Positions 17,561 through 25,912 of a DNA stretch of 64,000 nucleotides are shown in pieces. Both the position numbers and the translations under genes were made by a program. Source of the DNA: Danxiaibacter flavus (GTDB lineage Bacteria; Bacteroidota; Bacteroidia; Chitinophagales; Chitinophagaceae). The notes under the pieces are model-generated. The model made no database searches. It worked only from the letters and a program-made list of their open reading frames with translations, and was not told where the DNA came from. Position 1 is the stretch's first letter. The number at the start of each line of letters is the position of its first letter. The DNA is taken from NCBI RefSeq assembly GCF_041060425.1, contig NZ_JAULBC010000001.1, positions 806,001 through 870,000 on the forward strand, in the 5' to 3' direction.

Positions 17561-18715
17561 TTATTTCTCAATCCTGCTCACACTCGCCAACACCGTCGTA
17601 CAAAATCCTAACAAAGCGATTAATGAAAACGACCACCTGAGGTTGGAGGCTTCGGCAACGAAACCGATGAGTGGCGGACCAAATAAGAATCCGAAATAAC
17701 CAATTGTGGAAGTTGCCGCAATTGCAACGCCTGCGGGCATTGTAGATGATTTGCCGGCAGTGGCATACACAAGCGGAACGACAGAAGAAACGCCAAGACC
17801 CACCAATAAGAATCCGATGGTGGCCGGAACCAGGAAGGGAAAAATTACCGACACCAATAAGCCTACTGCAATAACAAGACCGCTGCATTGGATCATTGTT
17901 TTCTTGCCGAGTTTTTCGCTTAACCAATCACCGGCAAAACGTCCGCCTGCCATGGTACACATAAATGCAGTGTAGCCAAGTGTTACCATTTCTTTTGGAG
18001 GCATCACAACTTTCCTGAAATAAATACCACTCCAGTCAAACATCGTTCCTTCGCAGATCATACAACAAAAAGCAATCAATCCGAGTTTTAGTAAGAACTT
18101 GTCCGGCTTTGCAAAAAGGGGATGTTCGCCTTCGTGTTGGGTGTCTTCTTTTAAGGTATACCTGTAGAAAATTAAAACAGTTAAGAGTTCTGCTGCAGTA
18201 ATAATACAGAAATGAACAAATGGCGTAATGTTATGCGACACCATAAATGTTCCGATCAATGCCCCGGTGAAACCGGCTATGCTCCAGACACCGTGAAACG
18301 AAGCCATGATAGATCTTTCATAGATCATTTCAATACCAACAGCCTGCGTGTTGATGGAGATATTCATAATGTTTCCTGCAAAGCCATAAGAGAAAAGAAT
18401 GGCGCAAAGCTGCCAAACATTAGTAGCCAGGCCAAGCAATGGAAGAATACATGCATATAAACATGCGGAAATAATTACCATGCGACGGCTGCCGAAACGT
18501 GCAACCAAAATACCGGAAAAGGGAAGGCTCACCATAAGTCCAATTGGTAATGCCAATAATATTCCGCCCCAGGCAGCTTCATTCAATTGAAGTTTTTGTT
18601 GAATGTTTGGAATGCGCGAAGCCCAGCTTGCGAAACAGAGGCCGGCGAGGAAAAAAAATACACTTACTGCTATACGGGTTCTTCTTTGTGAGACATTTTC
18701 AGCCAGTTTAGCCAT
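17561..18715 (-). CDS. MFS transporter, YbjJ-like
   Basis: 384 residues with about 12 predicted helices. The N-terminal 'FFFLAGLCFASWASRIPNIQ' and the loop 'GILVARFGSRRMVII' are typical of the YbjJ-type branch of the major facilitator superfamily. The substrate is unknown and members are often called sugar or drug exporters by default. Single-gene unit with an exact -7 box 27 nt upstream. Confidence 0.8.
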   Translation of the reverse strand: MAKLAENVSQRRTRIAVSVFFFLAGLCFASWASRIPNIQQKLQLNEAAWGGILLALPIGLMVSLPFSGILVARFGSRRMVIISACLYACILPLLGLATNVWQLCAILFSYGFAGNIMNISINTQAVGIEMIYERSIMASFHGVWSIAGFTGALIGTFMVSHNITPFVHFCIITAAELLTVLIFYRYTLKEDTQHEGEHPLFAKPDKFLLKLGLIAFCCMICEGTMFDWSGIYFRKVVMPPKEMVTLGYTAFMCTMAGGRFAGDWLSEKLGKKTMIQCSGLVIAVGLLVSVIFPFLVPATIGFLLVGLGVSSVVPLVYATAGKSSTMPAGVAIAATSTIGYFGFLFGPPLIGFVAEASNLRWSFSLIALLGFCTTVLASVSRIEK

Positions 18716-18741
18716 TGTTTTGGTTTCGTTCTTTAAAGTGG

Positions 18742-18749
18742 CAAAATTA
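18742..18749 (-). promoter_or_regulatory. Candidate -7 box TAATTTTG for the MFS gene
   Basis: An exact TAnnTTTG match on the minus strand, 27 nt before the start codon at 18715. The -33 region is T-rich (CTTTT) without a clean TTTG. Confidence 0.4.
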
Positions 18750-18903
18750 ATTCAATTGAGGTTAAAAGCATTAGGAAACAATTATCAAAAAATATTAAGT
18801 TTGACCTGTATCAATCGGAAACGTTTCCATTCACGTTCAAGAAACAACAGGCAGTCAATACCAGTAACCGGTACCATCATTAGTCATCCGTAAAATAAAT
18901 TTT

Positions 18904-19350
18904 ATGGCAAAAGCAACTGCATCCTCAAAAAAAGAAACAAAGCCCATCAAATACGCAGATAAGTCTGAAGGCCAGCCTGAACTCGTGCCGGTCTTTAATA
19001 AACTTGTAGAACTGCTGAGTCCTTACGAAAAAGGGTCTATCATTAAGGTTGGCGGTAAAGAGGGGCAGATCTCCCTTATCAGTAAAAAAGAAATAGAAGT
19101 AGCCGGACGTAAGCGGCCTGAACAGTATTTCGCCTCTGCATTGGTGCAAAAAGGTTACGTCGGGTTTTATTTTATGCCTGTTTATTCAGATACTGATATT
19201 AAAGAAGTATTTAAACCTGAATTGCTAAAACTTCTGAAAGGAAAGAGTTGCTTCCACATTAAAAAAGCGGATGAAGAAATCTACAAGCAAATAAAAGATG
19301 CTTTGAAGATGGGATATAAGATATATAAGGATAGGAAGTGGATTGACTGA
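18904..19350 (+). CDS. DUF1801-like small cytosolic protein
   Basis: 148 residues, with a lysine-rich start (MAKATASSKKETKP) and no signal peptide. The core 'YFASALVQKGYVGFYFMPVY' and the end 'LLKLLKGKSCFHIKKADEE' resemble the DUF1801/YdhG-type fold, in which an aromatic strand is followed by a conserved Lys-Gly-Lys and Phe-His. No biochemical role is established for this branch. It stands alone; a compound repeat begins directly after its stop. Confidence 0.55.
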   Translation: MAKATASSKKETKPIKYADKSEGQPELVPVFNKLVELLSPYEKGSIIKVGGKEGQISLISKKEIEVAGRKRPEQYFASALVQKGYVGFYFMPVYSDTDIKEVFKPELLKLLKGKSCFHIKKADEEIYKQIKDALKMGYKIYKDRKWID

Positions 19351-19351
19351 C

Positions 19352-19440
19352 GATGTACGATGTTAGATGCCTTCCCGTACCGGCGGCACGCTCGGGCGGG
19401 TACGATGTTGGAAGATGTCTGATGTCGGATTTTTTGATGT
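19352..19440. repeat. Compound element: GC-rich palindrome in GATGTTA words
   Basis: This starts at the stop codon of the preceding gene. ACGATGTTAGATGCC (19355-19370) leads into a decayed GC-rich palindrome (19371-19400, right end CTCGGGCGGG) and out through TACGATGTTG to TCTGATG/TCGGATT words. It is the third copy of the element seen at 10006-10068 and, inverted, at 10950-11030. Confidence 0.75.
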
Positions 19441-19530
19441 CTGATTTGTTCTGGTGCGGGCTGCGTAACTAAACACTATTAGCTTCAAAATTTAGATAAG
19501 TCAGGATCGAATTTTTTATTCTTCCATAGG

Positions 19531-19629
19531 CCTCAAACCTCAAACCTCACGCCTAAAGCCTGATACCTGCTCGCTGATAGCCGATAGCTAATAGCTAATA
19601 GCTGACAGCTGACCGCTCACAGCTAATTT
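19531..19629. repeat. 99-bp heptamer mosaic CCTCAAA to CTAATAG
   Basis: Fourteen consecutive units change gradually: CCTCAAA, CCTCAAA, CCTCACG, CCTAAAG, CCTGATA, one 8-nt CCTGCTCG, CTGATAG, CCGATAG, CTAATAG twice, CTGACAG, CTGACCG, CTCACAG, CTAATTT. The array ends 57 bp before the PhyH gene. It is the clearest case of two word families joined in one register. Confidence 0.9.
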
Positions 19630-19685
19630 AATTCTCAATCAATACTTTTCTTTCGTATTTTCAGCCTGCACTAAAAAATGCTGCC

Positions 19686-20549
19686 ATGCCTATGTATATT
19701 CTTTCTAACGATGAAGTGCAGACATTCCACAACGATGGATATGTGATTGTCCGGAATTTATTTTCTGCAGAAGAGATAAATAAATTATATAGTCTGGCCA
19801 CAGGTGATGATGTTGTAAAAAACAATGCTTTTGATCTGAATGATCAGACCGGTAAAAAAACAAAACTGACGCTCTGGTTTAAGCCGGGTAACGATTTATA
19901 TAGTTTACTGATCAGAAGTGAACGCATGGTGTATTCTGCAGCCAAACTGCTGGACAGTGAAGCACCGGTTTGTCATTTTCATACCAAGCTCATGCAAAAA
20001 GAACCGAAAGTCGGAGGCGCATGGGAGTGGCACCAGGATTATGGTTATTGGTACAAGAACCAATTCCTGTTTCCGGATCAGCTGATAAGCATAATGGTTG
20101 CACTTACTGAAGCAAACAAAGAGAATGGTTGTTTACAGGTGATCAAAGGCTCACATAAACTCGGCCGCGTTAACCATGGATTTGCCGGAGAACAGGTAGG
20201 TGCAGATATGGTAATGGTAAATCATTGTTTAGATACAATGGAACATGTTTATGTAGAACTGCAACCGGGCGATGCATTATTTTTTCACAGCAACCTGTTG
20301 CATAGATCCGAAGCGAACTTAAGCGACAGACCACGATGGTCACTGATCTCCTGTTATAACTCACTCTCAAATCCTGCTTATAATGATGACTCCACAGCCT
20401 GGAAAGAACCGGTGCAGGTTGTACCGGATGAAATGCTGATGCAGTCAGAAGCCGTGGGAGCAAGCAATGAAGGAGATTTTTTAAGAAAAGAAAATGATCC
20501 TGCATTGAAGGAAAGTGGTTGGGAGAAGGAGGTGGAAACGAAGCTGTGA
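19686..20549 (+). CDS. Phytanoyl-CoA dioxygenase (PhyH) family protein
   Basis: 287 residues of the Fe(II)/2-oxoglutarate-dependent PhyH family. The iron ligands are His116 and Asp118 ('WEWHQDYGYWY') and a distal His in 'FFHSNLLHRSEAN'. The Arg that binds 2-oxoglutarate is probably in 'DRPRWSL'. 'NGCLQVIKGSHKLG' is also typical. Such enzymes hydroxylate lipids, ectoine or small metabolites. As first gene of a likely sugar-catabolic set it may process a modified sugar or side chain, which is inference from context only. A second ATG two codons downstream is an alternative start. Confidence 0.85.
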   Translation: MPMYILSNDEVQTFHNDGYVIVRNLFSAEEINKLYSLATGDDVVKNNAFDLNDQTGKKTKLTLWFKPGNDLYSLLIRSERMVYSAAKLLDSEAPVCHFHTKLMQKEPKVGGAWEWHQDYGYWYKNQFLFPDQLISIMVALTEANKENGCLQVIKGSHKLGRVNHGFAGEQVGADMVMVNHCLDTMEHVYVELQPGDALFFHSNLLHRSEANLSDRPRWSLISCYNSLSNPAYNDDSTAWKEPVQVVPDEMLMQSEAVGASNEGDFLRKENDPALKESGWEKEVETKL

Positions 20550-20723
20550 GCTATTAGCTTTCAGCTATGAGCCTTTGACTTAGTTGCATAGCCATTATAA
20601 TATTATTCTCTTTAAAATAAAAAGCAACCTCGCCTCGCGATCTGTTGCACCAAAGCTAACCTGTTTGAATTATAAGCTAATAGCTGATAGCTAATAGCTG
20701 ATAGCTAATAGCTGACAGCTATA
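20549..20723. repeat. TAGCTGA-family heptamers either side of a 100-bp gap
   Basis: Units AGCTATT, AGCTTTC, AGCTATG and AGCCTTT begin at the PhyH stop (20550-20577). A seven-unit array alternating AGCTAAT and AGCTGAT lies at 20675-20723. The second array ends 12 bp before the next ATG, so it would occupy the ribosome-binding region. No purine-rich Shine-Dalgarno is visible between. Confidence 0.85.
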
Positions 20724-20735
20724 AAAACACCAATC

Positions 20736-21962
20736 ATGAATCTATCCATACGCACCAGGCTTTCTGCTATGATGTTTTTAGAGTTCTTTATTTGGGGCTC
20801 GTGGTATGTAACAATGGGCACTTACTTGGATAAAGTGCTTTCTGCAACCGGAGATCAGATAGGGGATGCCTATAGTGCAATGGCAATTGCTACAATCATT
20901 TCTCCGTTTTTTGTCGGTATGGTAGCCGATCGTTTTTTCAATGCGGAAAGGGTTTTGGGTGTGCTTCACTTAGCCGGAGCCGCGTTGCTTTGGTATATAA
21001 CAACTATCACCAACCCCAATTTCTTTTACTGGCCCATGCTGTTGTATTCGCTCATGTATGCGCCTACAATGGCACTGGCGAACTCCGTAGCTTTCCGCCA
21101 GATGAGCGATCCGGGGAAAGAGTTCGCATCTGTCCGGGTGCTGGGCTCCATCGGCTGGATTGCAACGGGTTGGCTGATTGATAAAGTCTTCAAAGTATCA
21201 ACCGATCAACTGGTGTTCACTTTCAAAATGGCCGCTGTTGCTTCCGTAGCATTGGGATTACTTAGTTTCTTCCTTCCTTCAACGCCGCCAAAGGCAAAAG
21301 GTACAAAAGCTTCCTTCGCGCAAACACTGGGCGCTGACGCATTCGTGTTGTTTAAGGACAGATCATTTACTATCTTTTTCATCTCATCTATATTGATCTG
21401 TATTCCGCTTGCATTTTATTACAGCCTGGCTAATCTGTACCTAACGGAAGCCGGCCTGCCGGACCCGACAAGTAAAATGACATTAGGTCAGTTTTCAGAA
21501 GCTTTCTTCATATTGCTCATTCCGTTTTTCTTTAAAAGATTTGGCGTAAAATGGATGATTGCCATTGGCATGATTGCCTGGGTGTTGAGATTCATGTGCT
21601 TTGGATTTGGTGACAGCAGTTCAGGAATCTGGATGTTGTATGCAGGAATTATTCTGCATGGCGTCTGCTTTGACTTCTTCTTTGTAACAGGTCAGATCTA
21701 TACTGACAGCAAAGCTGGAATAAAGATTCAAAGCTCTGCACAAGGTATGATCACGATGGCGACCTACGGAGTAGGTATGTGGATCGGTTCGTTATTGTCT
21801 GGTTATGTGAAGAGTTTCTATTCCGCTGGAGATATTGTTCATTGGAAAAGCATCTGGATGGTGCCGGCAGGCATCGCGTTAGCTGTGTTCGTATTATTCC
21901 AATTGTTCTTTAAAGATAACAAGAGAACGGCAGTGCAGGCGGAAGCGGTGGGAATGGTGTAG
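20736..21962 (+). CDS. NupG-like MFS permease (nucleoside:H+ symporter type)
   Basis: 408 residues with about 12 transmembrane helices. The start 'LSAMMFLEFFIWGSWYVTMG' is characteristic of the nucleoside:H+ symporter (NHS) branch of the MFS. Bacteroidota carry many such paralogues next to Gfo/Idh/MocA oxidoreductases and sugar isomerases, so the cargo may be a sugar or glycoside rather than a nucleoside. 'VRVLGSIGWIATGWLID' is the conserved helix-4/5 motif. It sits in the five-gene plus-strand set 19686-26683. Confidence 0.8.
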   Translation: MNLSIRTRLSAMMFLEFFIWGSWYVTMGTYLDKVLSATGDQIGDAYSAMAIATIISPFFVGMVADRFFNAERVLGVLHLAGAALLWYITTITNPNFFYWPMLLYSLMYAPTMALANSVAFRQMSDPGKEFASVRVLGSIGWIATGWLIDKVFKVSTDQLVFTFKMAAVASVALGLLSFFLPSTPPKAKGTKASFAQTLGADAFVLFKDRSFTIFFISSILICIPLAFYYSLANLYLTEAGLPDPTSKMTLGQFSEAFFILLIPFFFKRFGVKWMIAIGMIAWVLRFMCFGFGDSSSGIWMLYAGIILHGVCFDFFFVTGQIYTDSKAGIKIQSSAQGMITMATYGVGMWIGSLLSGYVKSFYSAGDIVHWKSIWMVPAGIALAVFVLFQLFFKDNKRTAVQAEAVGMV

Positions 21963-21974
21963 AGGGGTAAAAAA

Positions 21975-22007
21975 GTGAATGGTGAATGGTCAATAGTGAA
22001 AGGTGCG
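21975..22007. repeat. GTGAATG heptamer array
   Basis: Four in-register units (GTGAATG twice, GTCAATA, GTGAAAG) and a partial fifth, starting 12 bp after the NupG-like stop. The same words recur at 23658-23696 and, inverted, at 46160-46187. Confidence 0.75.
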
Positions 22008-22279
22008 GCACGTCGCTGTTTGTATTAGCAGATTTAGGATTGATTGCCTGATGCAATAATTTCGTGTAGGCATATAGCTATATTAATGGACGGATACGCT
22101 CAAAGTAAAAAGTCAAAAAAATGCAGGAAGATAGATGACTCTTTTAATTCCGGCGATAGAAGGGGGGAATAGCCTACTGCCTTTCAAAATATAACGAGTA
22201 GAGCCTGGTTGAAAAAAGGAACAAAGCTGCACTTTGGAGAGGCGTGGGCGGCAAAACGGCCGGAGGCATTCGTGTTTGC

Positions 22280-22317
22280 CTTGATCTTTTGGTTCTTTTG
22301 GATCAAGCCAAAAGAAC
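22280..22317. repeat. Overlapping alternative hairpins in a 502-bp gap
   Basis: CTTGATC (22280-22286) can pair with GATCAAG (22301-22307). The overlapping GTTCTTTTGG (22292-22301) can pair with CCAAAAGAAC (22308-22317). The two stems share bases and exclude each other. The element sits inside a 97-codon minus-strand frame (22113-22406) that looks non-coding. Flanking DNA between 22010 and 22428 shows no other recognisable feature. Confidence 0.5.
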
Positions 22318-22428
22318 ATGAAAAAAGAGTTTCTGCTTTCACACTTTAATGGCATCGTTAATGAATTCGTCATTCTATTTTCCCCAAGATGCCTTAACTT
22401 GCTCAATCATCATCTAACGAAAAAAACA

Positions 22429-22456
22429 CGTACAACGTATAACTTATAACTTAAAG
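22429..22456. repeat. CGTATAA-family heptamer array before the oxidoreductase
   Basis: Units CGTACAA, CGTATAA, CTTATAA and CTTAAAG in register, ending 8 bp before the ATG at 22465. The same family appears at 52170-52197 and 63842-63869, also upstream of genes. Confidence 0.75.
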
Positions 22457-22464
22457 ACATTGTC

Positions 22465-23658
22465 ATGAAAAAAATTGCTATGCTCGGCGCCGGATTCATC
22501 GGCCGTTTTTACGCAGATGCTTTACAGGGTTTAAGAAGCAGGGATAAAGTAGTATGCATTTATGCAAGACGGGAGGAAAGTGCAAAAAAGTTTGCTGCCG
22601 ATTATAATTGCGAGCACTGGACTACGAGTATGGAAGAAGCTGTTGCTAATCCGGATGTTGAAGTAGTTTGTATCGCGTTGCCCAACAACCTGCATGAAGA
22701 AGCTGTGATGCTTTGCTGCAAGCACAAAAAAGCTGTTATTACAACAAAGCCGCTTGGCCGCAATGCCGAGGAAGCAAAACGCATGTTGCTTGCTGTGGAA
22801 GAGGCCGGCATTTTCAATGGATACCTTGAAGACCTGGTATATACACCCAAATTCATCAAAGCGCATGAAAGTGTGAAGAACGGTGCTGTTGGCCGTGTGC
22901 TGTGGGCGAAGAGCCGCGAAACACATCCTGGCCCGCACAGCGAATGGTTCTGGAATATTGAACAGGCAGGCGGTGGATGTATCCTCGATTTGGGCTGTCA
23001 CTGCATTGAGATTGGCAGAAGCTACATTGGAAAAGATATTAAACCTGTTGAAGTAATGTGTTGGGCGGATACACAGGTAAAACCCATCGATGCAGAAGAC
23101 CATGCTATCGGTTTAGTGAAATATGAAAACGGGGCCATCGGTCAGTTTGAAGTAAGCTGGACATTCCGCGGTGGTATGGATCTGCGGGATGAAGTAATGG
23201 GAAGCGAGGGAACAATCTGGATCAACAGTTTTTTACGTACCGGATTTGAAATGTTTACTACAGGCAAGGGCGCTGACTATGTTGCTGAAAAAGCAGAAAG
23301 CAATACCGGCTGGCTTTTTCCTGTCGGTGACGAAGTAAATGAACTGGGTTATAATCATATGTTCATGGACATGTTCAACAGCATGGAAAAAGGCGTGGAT
23401 CCCAGGGAAACATTTTATGACGGATATGTTGTTAATGCCATCATTGATGCTGCTTACAAATCAGCCAAAACTAAATTGTGGGAGCCTGTGAAACTGGATA
23501 TCTGGCGTGGTAAAGAAGGTCTTACAAAAGACAGCCACCTTGTTGAATACGATGCAGATAACTATCTGATCAAAGAAGAAATGACACATTACGGAGCAAA
23601 AAAAGTGATCGTTAAAAATAAACATACAGGAAAGATTGAGGAAAAAGAAGTGAAGTAG
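22465..23658 (+). CDS. Gfo/Idh/MocA-family oxidoreductase
   Basis: 397 residues. The N-terminal Rossmann fold carries 'MLGAGFIGRFYADAL'; 'TTKPLGRNAEEAKRML' holds the conserved catalytic-dyad Lys of the EKP-type motif, here written TKP. The C-terminal alpha/beta domain has 'GGGCILDLGCHCIEIGRSY' with the conserved Asp and His. Members oxidise or reduce sugars, inositols and sugar acids with NAD(P). The neighbouring symporter and sugar-acid dehydratase suggest it oxidises an imported sugar. No signal peptide, hence cytosolic. Confidence 0.85.
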   Translation: MKKIAMLGAGFIGRFYADALQGLRSRDKVVCIYARREESAKKFAADYNCEHWTTSMEEAVANPDVEVVCIALPNNLHEEAVMLCCKHKKAVITTKPLGRNAEEAKRMLLAVEEAGIFNGYLEDLVYTPKFIKAHESVKNGAVGRVLWAKSRETHPGPHSEWFWNIEQAGGGCILDLGCHCIEIGRSYIGKDIKPVEVMCWADTQVKPIDAEDHAIGLVKYENGAIGQFEVSWTFRGGMDLRDEVMGSEGTIWINSFLRTGFEMFTTGKGADYVAEKAESNTGWLFPVGDEVNELGYNHMFMDMFNSMEKGVDPRETFYDGYVVNAIIDAAYKSAKTKLWEPVKLDIWRGKEGLTKDSHLVEYDADNYLIKEEMTHYGAKKVIVKNKHTGKIEEKEVK

Positions 23659-23762
23659 TGAAGCCGTGAATGGTGAAAAGTGAATAGTGAAAGGTGGGAC
23701 AGCTTTTAATTCTTTGAGCAGCTTAATTGTAGAAAGTACGAAGTACGAATTACGAAGTACTT
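23658..23762. repeat. GTGAATG and AGTACGA heptamer arrays
   Basis: GTGAAGCC, GTGAATG, GTGAAAA, GTGAATA and GTGAAAG run from the oxidoreductase stop to 23693. AGTACGA twice, ATTACGA and AGTACTT lie at 23735-23762. The second is the reverse complement of the CGTACTT family. Confidence 0.8.
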
Positions 23763-23806
23763 AGGTTCAGGCGGGTTTATTTTTCTCAATTCCTTTCAAC
23801 GATTAT

Positions 23807-23937
23807 GAAGATCGAAATTGATAAACTTGTTAGCACTTAAGTACTTCGTACTTCGTAACTCGTACTTACAGGAATGTGAAGACTGAAAACAGTAAACTTG
23901 TTCGAGCCAGGTACTTCGTACTTCGTAACTCGTACTT
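23807..23937. repeat. Tandem duplication of a ~70-bp unit ending in CGTACTT heptamers
   Basis: Two adjacent units begin GAAGATCGAAATTG and GAAGACTGAAAACA, share GTAAACTTGTT or GATAAACTTGTT, and end in the same run GTACTT-CGTACTT-CGTAACT-CGTACTT (23841-23867 and 23911-23937). The heptamer part is identical while the lead-in has diverged. Confidence 0.75.
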
Positions 23938-23982
23938 GACCATGGTTCATGTTTAGTTAATAATACACCGGAGCTTGGTGAA

Positions 23983-24017
23983 TAGCTAAAAGCTCATAGC
24001 TCATAGCTTACAGCTCC
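23983..24017. repeat. TAGCTCA heptamer array before the dehydratase
   Basis: Units TAGCTAA, AAGCTCA, TAGCTCA, TAGCTTA and CAGCTCC in register, ending 14 bp before the ATG at 24032. Confidence 0.75.
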
Positions 24018-24031
24018 CCAACATCTAACGA

Positions 24032-25744
24032 ATGAAGCAAGCATTGAGAAGCCAGAACTGGTTTGGTAAAAAAGGTAAAGACGGTTTTATATATCGTGCG
24101 TGGATGAAAAAGCAAGGCATCCCGGGGCATGAATTTGACGGCAGGCCTGTCATAGGCATTTGTAACACCTGGAGCGAATTAACGCCTTGCAACGGACATT
24201 TCAGGGAACTGGCGGAATGTGTTAAGCGCGGCGTGTATGAAGCAGGCGGATTCCCGGTTGAATTTCCGGTAATGTCATTAGGTGAGACGCTGATGAAACC
24301 TACGGCAATGCTCTTCCGTAATCTTGTGAGTATGGATGTGGAAGAATCTATCCGGGGCAATCCTATCGACGGCGTTGTATTGCTATGCGGTTGCGATAAA
24401 ACTACGCCGGCATTATTGATGGGTGCATGCAGTGTTGATATCCCTTCAATTATTGTTTCAGGCGGTCCCATGTTAACTGGTAAGCATCGCGGTCAGAGTA
24501 TCAGCACCAGTGATATCTGGCGTTTTAGCGAAGCGGTTCGTTCTGGTAAAATGACCAACGAAGAATTGCTGCTTGCTGAGGCTGGCATGTGTCGTAGCGA
24601 TGGGCATTGTGCTGTTATGGGTACCGCATCTACGATGGCTTGTATGGCTGAATCTTTGGGAATGACATTGCCGGGCAACGCAGCTATTCCTGCTCCTGAT
24701 GCAGCAAGAAAAGTGCTGGCACATATGTCAGGAACAGAGATCGTAAAGATGGTAAAAGAAGATCGCAAACCTTCTGATATTCTCACAAGACAGGCATTTG
24801 AAAATGCAATCATGGTGAACGCTGCTATAGGCGGATCAACCAATTTTGTGATCCATTTGTTGGCGATAGCCGGGAGGGTAGGCATTGATCTTACTTTGGA
24901 AGACTTCGATAAATATTCAAAGGATATTCCACTGATCGCAAATTTGCAACCTTCCGGTCAATACTTTATGGAAGATATGTACTATGCCGGCGGACTTCCT
25001 GCTGTGATCAAAGGTCTGCTGGATACACTGAACAGTGATGCTGTTACAGTAAATGGAAAAAGTATAAAAGATAACTATGCAGGTTCGGTCAGCTACAATG
25101 AAGAAGTTATCTCTGGTGTGGACAAACCATTCAATCCAACATCCGGCATCATTGTGCTGAAAGGAAATCTTTGTGAAACAGGCGCTGTTATTAAACCCTC
25201 CGCAGCAAGTGAACACCTGATGAAACACAAAGGCCGGGCCGTTGTGTTTGACAATATTGAAGATTACAAGGCAAGGGTAGATGATCCTAACCTGGATGTG
25301 GATGAAACCTGTGTGATGGTATTAAAGAATGTTGGTCCTAAAGGTTATCCCGGTATGCCGGAAGTTGGCAATATGGGATTACCTCAAAAAATACTGGCAA
25401 AAGGAGTGAAGGATATGGTCCGCATTTCCGATGGACGAATGAGTGGCACCGGTTTCGGAACAGTTGTATTGCATGCTACGCCGGAAGCAACGGAAGGCGG
25501 CAATTTTGCGCTCGTGCAGAATGGAGATATCATTGAATTAGATGTTCGCGCAAGACTTCTTCAGTTGCATGTTTCCGATGAAGAGTTGGCCGCAAGAAGA
25601 CAACAATGGAAAGCGCCGGCTCCTCATGTTGAAAGAGGTTATGTAGGGCAATACATCAAACACGTCGAGCAAGCCAATCAGGGCGCCGATCTTGATTTTC
25701 TGAAAGGAAAATCCGGCAGTGAGGTAACGCGGGATTCTCATTAA
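24032..25744 (+). CDS. IlvD/Edd-family sugar-acid dehydratase (L-arabinonate type)
   Basis: 570 residues. The three Fe-S cysteines are Cys53 ('ELTPCNGHFREL'), Cys121 ('LLCGCDKTTPALLMGA') and Cys193 ('CRSDGHCAVMGTASTMACM'). The N-terminus 'WFGKKGKDGFIYRAWMKKQG' and 'GICNTWSELTPCN' match the L-arabinonate/D-xylonate dehydratases rather than branched-chain IlvD. The family removes water from an aldonate to give a 2-keto-3-deoxy acid using a [2Fe-2S] cluster and Mg2+. It sits between an oxidoreductase and an SDR, as expected for an oxidative sugar pathway. No aldolase or keto-acid dehydrogenase is in the window. Confidence 0.85.
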   Translation: MKQALRSQNWFGKKGKDGFIYRAWMKKQGIPGHEFDGRPVIGICNTWSELTPCNGHFRELAECVKRGVYEAGGFPVEFPVMSLGETLMKPTAMLFRNLVSMDVEESIRGNPIDGVVLLCGCDKTTPALLMGACSVDIPSIIVSGGPMLTGKHRGQSISTSDIWRFSEAVRSGKMTNEELLLAEAGMCRSDGHCAVMGTASTMACMAESLGMTLPGNAAIPAPDAARKVLAHMSGTEIVKMVKEDRKPSDILTRQAFENAIMVNAAIGGSTNFVIHLLAIAGRVGIDLTLEDFDKYSKDIPLIANLQPSGQYFMEDMYYAGGLPAVIKGLLDTLNSDAVTVNGKSIKDNYAGSVSYNEEVISGVDKPFNPTSGIIVLKGNLCETGAVIKPSAASEHLMKHKGRAVVFDNIEDYKARVDDPNLDVDETCVMVLKNVGPKGYPGMPEVGNMGLPQKILAKGVKDMVRISDGRMSGTGFGTVVLHATPEATEGGNFALVQNGDIIELDVRARLLQLHVSDEELAARRQQWKAPAPHVERGYVGQYIKHVEQANQGADLDFLKGKSGSEVTRDSH

Positions 25745-25909
25745 GCTATCAGCTATCAGCCATCAGCTATCTGATCAATTTTGATTAGCGTTAAATTATT
25801 CAAACGGTCAATACCTGACATCTGATACCTGACGCCTGATACTTCATACCTCATTCCTCACCTTTTATTCACTGGGCTGAAAGCTAATAGCTGACAGCTG
25901 AAAGCTTAA
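25744..25909. repeat. Three heptamer arrays filling the gap before the SDR gene
   Basis: AGCTATC-type units at 25744-25771 start at the dehydratase stop. ACCTGAC, ATCTGAT, ACCTGAC, GCCTGAT, ACTTCAT, ACCTCAT and TCCTCAC follow in register at 25813-25861. AGCTAAT, AGCTGAC, AGCTGAA and AGCTTAA lie at 25882-25909. The last array ends 3 bp before the ATG at 25913. Confidence 0.85.
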
Positions 25910-25912
25910 AAC

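Noticed and set aside
22113..22406. 97-codon minus-strand gene
   Set aside because: It covers a hairpin element, lacks a recognisable domain, and lies in a gap with repeat character.
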